DNA of 13,026 bases from Clostridia bacterium (GTDB lineage Bacteria; Bacillota_A; Clostridia; Christensenellales; UBA1242): the NCBI GenBank assembly GCA_028701635.1, contig JAQVQJ010000021.1:1-13026 (forward strand), read 5' to 3'. The notes beneath the pieces are model-generated. The model did not search any database, was not told the DNA's origin, and worked only from the letters and a program-made list of their open reading frames with translations. Position 1 is the stretch's first letter. Each line of letters opens with the position of its first letter. The translations under genes were made by a program, and so were the position numbers. Positions 1 to 5,991 of the stretch are shown piece after piece.

Positions 1-11
1 TCTTCCGATCT
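1..11. other. Illumina adapter remnant (non-genomic)
   Basis: The window opens with TCTTCCGATCT, which is identical to the last 11 bases of the standard Illumina TruSeq adapter. The reverse complement AGATCGGAAGA is the usual read-through sequence. It sits exactly at the sequence edge. The minus-strand gene that runs into it is a convincing metallopeptidase up to the zinc-motif residues His389-Glu390-Ile391 and turns into nonsense inside these 11 bases. The real genome sequence therefore starts at about position 12. Confidence 0.93.
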
Positions 12-1185
12 CAATTTCATGAACAATCACTTGTTGATAGGTTGATTCATCTGTTATTTCGTTAGAAATATAAACAAGATTTGGATATTCCATTCCTCCA
101 TGAACAAAATTTGCTTCTACAACAGAGAGAGTAGAATAAGGGTAATCGCCGAATAATTCACTAAAAGTTTGAAGAGATTTCACTGATGTTTCTAGAGAAA
201 AAGAAGGATTATCATCAGAAAAATAGTAATATTTCACTTCTGTTTCGCCAACCATTTGGCTTAATACCTCAAAATTTTTTGATAAAACAATGGCGAAATC
301 TCTAACGGCGTTAGCATTTAAAGTGTAAACAGTTTTTTCAACAGATATAGTTTCTGTTTGCTCATTATTTTGGTCTACATAAGCTAATTCTTGAATTGTT
401 TCGTTAGTTTGATTTGTTACATAGCCTGTGTTTGCTACTATAAAATTGTTAGAGCATTTAAGGGTAATGTTGTAATTAGCAATGTCGGAATAAAAGGGAT
501 CTCCGTTGGGAGAGTATAAAGAGGTATCAAAATCTCCTTCATTGAAAACACAAGCGATGGGGTAGAAGTTGGCTATGTTGGTTGTATTATTTCCATAGCC
601 AAATCGATGATTAATATTTGGAATAGTTACACCAAATGAAATTTTTATATTAATTCTATCATCAGGGAAAATACTATTAGGGAACAAAATATATAAAATA
701 TTTTGATCTTCTCCACCTATAAAATATTGTGAACTTGTTAGATTTCCAGTTTTTATAAAATTTTCCATTTCGCTATATGTTGGTTGTATTATTTGAATAG
801 TATTACAATATACTGCGGTACTATTCAAAACTAAAACTGATTTTACTTCAATATTTCCATAACTCAGTCCATTAGGATAAGCTACATGTTGCTTTGCTAA
901 ACTTACTGGCGAAACCGAACTGCCTTCTCTAAAAGCATTAGGGTAAAGATGAAAGGCAACATAGCTTAAAGGCACATCAGTTTTATTAATATAATTGACT
1001 TCTTCTTCACAAGTTAATGTTTGTAAAGAAGTATTATAATCTACTTCAATTTTATATTCATTAATGTTTTTGCTAGCTAAATTCAAGCTTGTAGAGCAAC
1101 CACTAAATAGAACAATAAGTAAAACAACCATACTTGTTGCACATAATCCTAGCATGACTTTAGATAAAATTTTTTTAATTTTCAT
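12..1185 (-). CDS. M1-family (gluzincin) metallopeptidase lipoprotein, C-terminus missing
   Basis: The frame is open from ATG 1185-1183 to the left edge, about 391 genuine codons. Residues 1-29 form a lipoprotein signal (basic MKIKK, hydrophobic core, LFSG) followed by Cys30. The likely mature product is a lipid-anchored, extracellular protein. The lipobox has Phe at -3, which is slightly atypical. The body looks like the N-terminal beta-rich domain of M1 aminopeptidases. It is followed by HGGMEYP at residues 362-368, equivalent to the family GXMEN substrate-binding loop, and by VIVHEI at 386-391, the start of the HEXXH zinc motif. The 26-residue spacing between the two motifs is normal for M1 enzymes. 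The remaining zinc ligand and C-terminal region lie off the contig. A good Shine-Dalgarno AGGAGA (1191-1196) precedes the start. The gene is divergent from trmD. The family call is firm; substrate and proteolytic activity are inferred. Confidence 0.85.
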
Positions 1186-1211
1186 TTATTTCTCCTATGA
1201 TATGTATATGA

Positions 1212-1263
1212 ACGACAAAATTTTAATATGAGAATTCGCTTGTTGTTTGAGCTCATTTGTCGT
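1212..1263. promoter_or_regulatory. Interrupted inverted repeat (operator-like) between the lipoprotein gene and trmD
   Basis: ACGACAAA at 1212-1219 is mirrored by TTTGTCGT at 1256-1263. Inside these, ATGAG at 1228-1232 is mirrored by CTCAT at 1252-1256. The right arm abuts the -10 box of the trmD promoter. The left arm lies in the upstream region of the minus-strand lipoprotein gene. It could be a binding site for a dimeric regulator or simply chance symmetry in AT-rich DNA. No regulator is encoded nearby. Confidence 0.3.
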
Positions 1264-1268
1264 ATAAT
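1240..1268 (+). promoter_or_regulatory. SigA-type promoter for trmD-rbgA-yraN
   Basis: A perfect -10 box TATAAT (1263-1268) lies 17 nt downstream of a weak -35 TTGTTG (1240-1245). The expected transcription start is near 1275, giving an RNA leader of only about 18 nt before the trmD ATG at 1293. This placement also rules out a TTG start at 1257, which would lie upstream of the transcription start. Confidence 0.55.
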
Positions 1269-1292
1269 AAAGACTATAAAAAAGAGTTGGGT

Positions 1293-1979
1293 ATGAAAAT
1301 TGATATTTTAACACTTTTTCCAGAGATGTTTTCTCCTTTATTTAAAAGCATTTTAGGAAGAGCAATAGAAAAAGAAAAAATAGAAATAAACACGATAAAT
1401 ATTCGTGATTTTTCTAAGGATAAACATAAAAAATGTGATGATGTGCCATTTGGCGGTGGAGCAGGAATGGTAATGACACCTCAGCCAATTTACGACGCAG
1501 TTAAAAGCGTTATGAAAAAAGAGAGTAAACTCATTTATCTATCGCCTAAAGGAAAAGTATTTAATCAATCAAAAGCAGTTTCGTTATCCAAGGAAAAGCA
1601 TTTAATTTTTATTTGTGGACATTACGAAGGAATAGATGAAAGAATTATTGATATCTTTAAGCCAGAATTAATTTCGATAGGAGATTTTGTGCTTACAGGC
1701 GGAGAAATTCCAGCGATGGCGATCATTGATGCTGTTTCTAGAAATATTGAAGGCGTTTTAAAAGAGGGTTCACTTGATGAAGAGAGCCATACCAATGGAT
1801 TATTAGAATATTCTCAATATACCCGCCCACAAAACTTTATGGGGATTGAAGTTCCTAATGTTTTGACATCTGGAAATCATCAAGAAATCAAAAAATGGAG
1901 AGATAAACAATCTATTGAAGAAACAAAAAAATATAGAACTGACTTGTTAAAGAAAAAGGAAAAAAATGGAAAAAATTAA
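1293..1979 (+). CDS. trmD: tRNA (guanine37-N1)-methyltransferase
   Basis: TrmD methylates N1 of G37, next to the anticodon, using S-adenosylmethionine, and prevents +1 frameshifting. The 228-residue product begins with the typical MKIDILTLFPEMF and has DDVPFGGGAGMVM at 49-61. The SPOUT trefoil-knot motifs are SPKG at 84-87, GHYEGIDER at 109-117 and IGDFVLTGGE at 129-138. TRPQNF (178-183) and LTSGNH (191-196) complete the family pattern. The position I align with the catalytic Asp169 of the E. coli and H. influenzae enzymes is Glu164 here. That alignment is by eye, and acidic variants may be normal in relatives. I chose ATG 1293 because it gives the canonical N-terminus and the promoter -10 overlaps any longer version. 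The upstream ribosome site is weak. The gene overlaps rbgA by 14 nt. The usual neighbours rpsP, rimM and rplS are not adjacent. Confidence 0.97.
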   Translation: MKIDILTLFPEMFSPLFKSILGRAIEKEKIEINTINIRDFSKDKHKKCDDVPFGGGAGMVMTPQPIYDAVKSVMKKESKLIYLSPKGKVFNQSKAVSLSKEKHLIFICGHYEGIDERIIDIFKPELISIGDFVLTGGEIPAMAIIDAVSRNIEGVLKEGSLDEESHTNGLLEYSQYTRPQNFMGIEVPNVLTSGNHQEIKKWRDKQSIEETKKYRTDLLKKKEKNGKN

Positions 1980-2832
1980 TTGGTTCCCAGGACATATGGC
2001 AAAAGCCATTAGAATGATGCAAGAAGAGGTAAAAAGTGTAGATGCAATAATCTATGTTTTAGATGCGCGTGCACCTTTGGCTTGTGTCAATCCTTCTTTT
2101 ATAAGTGTTATTGGCAATAAACCTATATTATACGTATTAAATAAAATTGATTTGGCAGATATAACTAAAATAAGGAAAGTTGAAGGTGTTTTTAGATCAG
2201 AAAATAGCAATTTTTTAGAAATGAACAGCAGTGCATCAGGAGCTCTTAAAAAGGTAACAAATGCACTGAATGAGTTATGTAAAAAACAGATAGATAAATT
2301 CAAAAATAAGGGTATAAATTACTTTGTTAAAGCAATGGTAATTGGTGTACCAAATTCTGGAAAATCTACGCTTGTTAATAATCTTTGTGGAAGAGCGAAA
2401 GCGACAACGGGAAATAAGCCCGGAGTTACGAAAGGTAAGCAATGTGTTAGACTGACAAACAACATTGAATTAATGGATACCCCGGGAGTTCTATGGCCAG
2501 ATTTAAGTAATGAAGAAAATGCAAGACAACTAGCATATATCGGTTCTATTAGTGAAAATGTTATATCTTCAGCAGATTTAAGCATTTTTCTTATAAAAGA
2601 TTTGTTAAGAGATTATCCAAACGCTTTTAAAGAAAGATTTGGATTGTTAGATGAAGAAATTAAAGATTTAGAAACTTATGAAATTCTTGAATTGATAGGT
2701 AAAAAACGCAAATATGTAGTAAAGGGCGGAGAAATCGATTATGACAGAGCTGCATTGGTAATTATAGATGATTTTAGAAAGGGAAAAATGGGGAAAATGA
2801 CTTTTTTAAGTGGAAATAAAAAATATGAATAA
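1966..2832 (+). CDS. rbgA: Ribosome biogenesis GTPase RbgA (YlqF)
   Basis: RbgA is a GTPase for late 50S subunit maturation, acting on the assembling large subunit. The 288-residue protein shows the circularly permuted GTPase order. G4 NKID is at 59-62, a G5-like NSSAS at 87-91, G1/Walker A GVPNSGKST at 127-135, G2 GVT at 153-155, and G3 DTPG at 171-174. The N-terminal INWFPGHMAKA (4-14) is the YlqF signature. The C-terminal part (about 180-285) matches the helical RNA-binding domain. A Shine-Dalgarno AAGGA (1956-1960) sits 5 nt before the ATG and lies inside the end of trmD, so translation is probably coupled. In Bacillus subtilis ylqF also follows trmD/rplS, which supports the assignment. 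Confidence 0.96.
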   Translation: MEKINWFPGHMAKAIRMMQEEVKSVDAIIYVLDARAPLACVNPSFISVIGNKPILYVLNKIDLADITKIRKVEGVFRSENSNFLEMNSSASGALKKVTNALNELCKKQIDKFKNKGINYFVKAMVIGVPNSGKSTLVNNLCGRAKATTGNKPGVTKGKQCVRLTNNIELMDTPGVLWPDLSNEENARQLAYIGSISENVISSADLSIFLIKDLLRDYPNAFKERFGLLDEEIKDLETYEILELIGKKRKYVVKGGEIDYDRAALVIIDDFRKGKMGKMTFLSGNKKYE

Positions 2833-3163
2833 CAAAAGTTTTGGAAGTGCAGGAGAGCAGTTAGCTGCAAAGTACCTTGAAGATAAGAGTTATGAAATAT
2901 TAGAACAAAATTACGCAAATAAAATTGGAGAAATTGATATTATCGCTAAGCAAAATGACACGATAGTTTTTGTTGAAGTTAAAACAAGAACATCTTCTAA
3001 ATTTGGGCTACCAAGAGAAGCCGTTACACGCCATAAGCAATATAAAATTCGATTAGTAGCTCTTGCATATTTAAAATCAAAAAAGCTAATGAATTCAAAA
3101 TGTCGCTTTGATGTTATTGAAGAATTAGATGGAAAACTTACTCATATTGAAAATTGCTTTTAA
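2825..3163 (+). CDS. YraN/UPF0102 family nuclease-like protein
   Basis: This 112-residue protein belongs to the YraN (UPF0102) family, which has a restriction-endonuclease-like fold. Its cellular role is not established. The expected catalytic pattern is visible: Glu36 and Asp38 in GEIDIIA, then Glu51 and Lys53 in FVEVKTR, followed by CRFDVI near 98-103. N-terminal GSAGEQLAAKYLE is the usual first helix. I chose ATG 2825, which overlaps the rbgA stop by 8 nt. A GTG at 2810 would add five residues with no family match and is less likely. The gene is the last of the trmD-rbgA-yraN run. Its stop codon overlaps the stop of the convergent ylbJ-like gene, so no dedicated terminator separates them. 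Confidence 0.92.
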   Translation: MNNKSFGSAGEQLAAKYLEDKSYEILEQNYANKIGEIDIIAKQNDTIVFVEVKTRTSSKFGLPREAVTRHKQYKIRLVALAYLKSKKLMNSKCRFDVIEELDGKLTHIENCF

Positions 3164-4191
3164 AAAATTAAAATTAGTATTAAAGCAATTATTACAGACA
3201 GAACTGCATGCGTTGTTTTTTGTAAGAAAAAGAAGGCTTTTGAGATTTTAAACTTATTTAAAAATGCAAAAGATTGAAAGAAAACAGAAATTCCACTAAA
3301 CGAGACAATAAACGAACATAAGATGGTTTTTAATGAAAGGGAAATTGAAGAAGATGCAATAGTTAAACAACCTTTTGTAATTTCAAAAAATCCAAATAGA
3401 ACTCCATTTGTTACACTTTCTTCAACTCCTAAAAGTGAAAATAATTTTGTAATAGGATAAAAGACTTGCAATGAGCTAAATATTTCCATAATAACGAAAA
3501 AGATGGTTATAAATCCACCTATCAAAAGTATAGAAGTTATAGAATTTTCCATGGATTTAGTAATAATGTCAGCTTCTTTTTTTGAAGATTTAATAAGTTT
3601 GGGAGAAGTAATTTCTTTTATAACTTTCGACTTATATTTTCTGTAAATTAATCCATTTATAACCGCCGCCAATATATGTGAGATTAGTATTATGTATCCT
3701 GCGGTTTCAGATATTAGCATGCCAACGCCAACGCTTCCAACTATAAACATTGGCCCTGAATTAGAAGTAAATGAGCAAATTCGATGCGCTTCTTCTCTTG
3801 TTATTAACCCTTCATCATATAAATCCGCAGTGATCTTGGCGCCTAGCGGATATCCCGAGAGTATGCTAACAAAAAATACATAAGAGGAAATCCCGGGAAC
3901 CCTATATAATTTTTTTGTAATTCCAGACAATCCCTTTGAAAAGTTTTCAATATACCCGGTTGATGTTAAAAGTTTTGTAAAGATCATAAAAGGGAAGAGA
4001 GCAGGAAGAACTATCGTTGCCCATACGAGTACGCCATTAAGTGTTATCTTTATGAATTTTTCGGGGGAATAAACTAAAGCACATATAAAAAGAATTAGAA
4101 TTAAAGTCAAAATAAAATTCTTTATATTTGTTTTGCTAATAGATTTATTTAATATGTCTTTTGGTTTGTTTGACAAATAAATTTTGTCCAT
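3160..4191 (-). CDS. ylbJ: YlbJ-like spore/nucleoside-recognition family integral membrane protein
   Basis: A 343-residue polytopic membrane protein with about eight hydrophobic segments, starting near residues 26-45. Around residues 60-70 it carries ATIVLPALFPF. After the next helices comes SGYPLGAKITADL, then the stretch from ITREEAHRICSFTSNSGP to MFIVGSVGVG. These are the hallmark segments of the YlbJ / 'nucleoside recognition (Gate)' family. In Bacillus subtilis YlbJ is a SigE-controlled sporulation membrane protein of uncertain biochemical function. Here it stands alone, inverted between yraN and pta. No Shine-Dalgarno is obvious upstream of the ATG at 4191-4189. The first codons overlap the pta promoter on the other strand, so the two genes may interfere transcriptionally. 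Family membership is solid; a role in sporulation is an inference. Confidence 0.85.
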   Translation of the reverse strand: MDKIYLSNKPKDILNKSISKTNIKNFILTLILILFICALVYSPEKFIKITLNGVLVWATIVLPALFPFMIFTKLLTSTGYIENFSKGLSGITKKLYRVPGISSYVFFVSILSGYPLGAKITADLYDEGLITREEAHRICSFTSNSGPMFIVGSVGVGMLISETAGYIILISHILAAVINGLIYRKYKSKVIKEITSPKLIKSSKKEADIITKSMENSITSILLIGGFITIFFVIMEIFSSLQVFYPITKLFSLLGVEESVTNGVLFGFFEITKGCLTIASSSISLSLKTILCSFIVSFSGISVFFQSFAFLNKFKISKAFFFLQKTTHAVLSVIIALILILIF

Positions 4192-4198
4192 CTATAAT
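4170..4198 (+). promoter_or_regulatory. Consensus SigA promoter for pta
   Basis: The -35 TTGACA (4170-4175) and -10 TATAAT (4193-4198) are both perfect, separated by exactly 17 nt. The predicted start is near 4205, leaving a leader of about 40 nt. The -35 lies within codons 6-8 of the divergent ylbJ-like gene and the -10 starts 2 nt beyond its start codon. Confidence 0.85.
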
Positions 4199-4245
4199 AA
4201 AGTACGATTTAATTTTTAAATGTATGTATATATTTGAGGAGAAAA

Positions 4246-5229
4246 ATGTTTAGTGCTAAAAATCTTATAAAAAAAGCTCAAAAAAAAGATAAAACGCTTG
4301 TTTTCCCAGAGGCAGGCTTTTGTGATAGAATTGTACAAGCGGCAAGAATTGTTCATAAAAAAAAGATAGCAAAAGTTATTTTACTTGGCGACGAAAGTGC
4401 TCTTATTTTAAGATATAAAGACAAGATTAAAGGAATGACAATTATTAATCCTAAAACTTCAGACATATACAAAGAATTGGTTGAGTTATTGTTAGAAAAG
4501 CGAAAGGAAAAAGGCTTAGTTCGAGAAGAAGCAGAAAAGTTGACTCTCGACCCGCTTTATTTTGGTGTTTTACTTGTTGAAGCAGGGTTAGTCGATGGTA
4601 TGGTTGCGGGGGCAAAATCTTCTAGTCCTAATGTTATTAGACCAGCTTTACAGATTATTAAAACAAAGATTAAAGGAGAAATTGCATCTTCTTTAATGAT
4701 ATTTTATGGAAAAAACAAAATGCTTGGTAAAAATAGAGTTATGTTCGGGGCAGATGTAGGACTTAATATAAATCCAACAGAAGATAAAGTAGTGCAAATC
4801 GCAAAACAAACAGCTTGTTCATTTGAAAAAATTACAGAGAAAAAAGCACACGTTGCCATGCTTTCATATTCAACAAATGGCTCCGCAAGTGGCGAAAGTG
4901 TTGATAAAATAAAAAATGCTACAGAAAAATTGAAAAAAGATGTTTCTTTAATAGTTGATGGAGAAATGCAACTTGATACTGCGTTAAGTCCAAGAGTAGC
5001 AGATATTAAAAATCCAGATAGTGTTATTAAAGGCGATGCAAATGTCCTTATTTTTCCAGATTTAAATAGCGGAAATATTTGCTATAAGGCAATTCAATAT
5101 TTTGGTAATGTAAAAGTTATTGGACCTATACTTCAAAATTTAAGAAAACCGGTTAACGACCTTTCCAGAGGAGCGACAGTTGAGGATATTGTTACTGTTT
5201 CAGCCCTAACTGTTTTGCAAGCAGAATAA
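4246..5229 (+). CDS. pta: Phosphate acetyltransferase
   Basis: Pta interconverts acetyl-CoA plus phosphate with acetyl-phosphate plus CoA in the cytosol. It is the first half of the acetate/ATP-yielding Pta-AckA pathway. The product has 327 residues, the size of the single-domain class I enzymes, with no N-terminal DRTGG domain. Visible motifs are DGMVAGA (117-123), NGSASGE (211-217), VDGEMQLDTA (237-246), FPDLNSGN (270-277) and GPILQNLRKPVNDLSRG (293-309). Ser307, Arg308 and Asp314 match the active-site Ser309, Arg310 and Asp316 of the Methanosarcina thermophila enzyme. ATG 4246 is preceded by a Shine-Dalgarno AGGAG (4237-4241). A TTG at 4234 would place that site inside the gene and is rejected. 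The partner ackA is not in the window. No terminator hairpin is visible before the rplS promoter. Confidence 0.96.
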   Translation: MFSAKNLIKKAQKKDKTLVFPEAGFCDRIVQAARIVHKKKIAKVILLGDESALILRYKDKIKGMTIINPKTSDIYKELVELLLEKRKEKGLVREEAEKLTLDPLYFGVLLVEAGLVDGMVAGAKSSSPNVIRPALQIIKTKIKGEIASSLMIFYGKNKMLGKNRVMFGADVGLNINPTEDKVVQIAKQTACSFEKITEKKAHVAMLSYSTNGSASGESVDKIKNATEKLKKDVSLIVDGEMQLDTALSPRVADIKNPDSVIKGDANVLIFPDLNSGNICYKAIQYFGNVKVIGPILQNLRKPVNDLSRGATVEDIVTVSALTVLQAE

Positions 5230-5268
5230 AAATAAATTTAAAAATATTATAAAAAATTAAAAAAACAC

Positions 5269-5297
5269 TTGTATTTATTCTTTATATATGGTATAAA
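5269..5297 (+). promoter_or_regulatory. Promoter for rplS
   Basis: TTGTAT (5269-5274) and TATAAA (5292-5297) are spaced 17 nt apart, with an extended -10 TG at 5289-5290. The expected transcription start is near 5303-5305. This gives rplS a transcription unit of its own with a leader of about 60 nt, instead of the usual cotranscription with rpsP-rimM-trmD. Confidence 0.65.
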
Positions 5298-5302
5298 TAC
5301 TC

Positions 5303-5365
5303 TCGGCTTCGGGTGGTCCTCTGTCTTACCAGATAAGAACACTTAGTTATTAAGGAGGAAAAGTC
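5303..5365 (+). ncRNA. Candidate L19-leader-type cis-regulatory 5' UTR
   Basis: The leader contains UCCUC (5317-5321), complementary to GAGGA (5355-5359) inside the strong ribosome site AAGGAGGA. Pairing would hide the Shine-Dalgarno. Between them lies a small hairpin, TCTTA (5324-5328) with TAAGA (5334-5338) around CCAGA. A second short pairing, CTTA (5342-5345) with TAAG (5351-5354), would also touch the ribosome site. Firmicutes are known to carry an L19 leader motif upstream of rplS that is thought to mediate feedback by L19. The position and size fit, but I cannot run the covariance model. Confidence 0.55.
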
Positions 5366-5713
5366 ATGAATATAGTAGACATCATTGAAAAAGAAAATAT
5401 TAGAAAAGACGAAATTGCACCCTTTAATGTTGGAGACACAGTAAAAGTGTTTGTAAAGATTAAAGAAGGGGATAAGCAAAGACTTCAAGCTTATGAAGGC
5501 ACTGTTATTTCTAAACGTAATGGTTCTGTTCGCGAAACATTCACTGTAAGAAGAATATCTTCTGGCATTGGAGTTGAAAGAACATTCCCATATAATTCAC
5601 CTTTGATTGATCATGTTGAAGTTACTCGTAAAGGTAAAGTAAGAAGAGCAAAATTATATTACCTACGCGACTTAACAGGCAAAAAAGCAAAGACAAAAGC
5701 AGTACAAGAATAA
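5366..5713 (+). CDS. rplS: 50S ribosomal protein L19
   Basis: A 115-residue protein matching bacterial L19 along its length (usual size about 114-120). The signature stretches are [20 protein letters not shown], the [12 protein letters not shown] loop, [17 protein letters not shown] and the basic tail [11 protein letters not shown]19 sits at the 30S-50S interface near bridge B8. An excellent Shine-Dalgarno AAGGAGG (5352-5358) precedes ATG 5366. The gene has its own promoter and terminator and lies about 3.4 kb downstream of trmD, not next to it, with ylbJ and pta inserted between. Confidence 0.98.
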   Translation: MNIVDIIEKENIRKDEIAPFNVGDTVKVFVKIKEGDKQRLQAYEGTVISKRNGSVRETFTVRRISSGIGVERTFPYNSPLIDHVEVTRKGKVRRAKLYYLRDLTGKKAKTKAVQE

Positions 5714-5726
5714 TAAATTATAAAAG

Positions 5727-5754
5727 TAAAAGTCGGATTAGTCCGATTTTTTTT
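5727..5754 (+). terminator. Rho-independent terminator of rplS
   Basis: The stem TCGGA (5733-5737) / TCCGA (5742-5746) with loop TTAG is followed by eight T residues (5747-5754). It is preceded by an A-rich tract that can pair with part of the T run. It lies 14 nt after the rplS stop. Confidence 0.85.
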
Positions 5755-5811
5755 ATTGATCAAGCCTAAGTACCGTGGTAATCCAGATCTTAATTAAGTT
5801 TTTTCCCTTAA

Positions 5812-5885
5812 TGTCATTCTGAGCGAAGCGAGGAATCTGTAAGGCTGAAAAGATTCCTTGTTCATTTCATTCCCTCAGAATGACA
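5812..5885. repeat. 74-nt imperfect palindromic repeat (dispersed-repeat or MITE-like)
   Basis: The outer arms TGTCATTCTGAG (5812-5823) and CTCAGAATGACA (5874-5885) are perfect 12-nt inverted copies. The inner arms AGGAATCT (5831-5838) and AGATTCCT (5851-5858) enclose a 12-nt loop. Between the arms, GCGAAGCG on the left has no proper complement on the right, so one side looks eroded. From memory, sequences beginning GTCATTCTGAGCGAAGCG recur as dispersed palindromes in several bacterial phyla; I could not search for this. It occupies the intergenic region 5755-5931 between the rplS terminator and the comM promoter. I see nothing else there. Confidence 0.75.
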
Positions 5886-5931
5886 AAGAATATAAGTCGA
5901 AAAAATCCCTTTTTTTAATAAGATAATCGTT

Positions 5932-5959
5932 TTGAAAATCTGTTTTTTTTGTATATAAT
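5932..5959 (+). promoter_or_regulatory. Promoter for comM
   Basis: TTGAAA (5932-5937, five of six matches) and a perfect TATAAT (5954-5959) are spaced 16 nt apart. The likely start is near 5966, about 26 nt upstream of the comM ATG, with the ribosome site AAGGA (5981-5985) between. Confidence 0.7.
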
Positions 5960-5991
5960 TAACCTAATATTTTAATTACAAAGGAAAAAGA

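Noticed and set aside
1257..1292. A 12-codon longer trmD starting at TTG 1257
   Set aside because: It would begin upstream of the predicted transcription start and overlap the TATAAT box. TrmD proteins begin at MKIDILT, which is ATG 1293.
5230..5268. A terminator for pta
   Set aside because: The region is AT-rich without a G/C-containing stem. Only T/A runs are present, so I cannot support a terminator.
5282..5488. A 68-codon minus-strand frame across the rplS leader and start
   Set aside because: It is antisense to the leader and to L19, has no ribosome site and no recognisable protein character.
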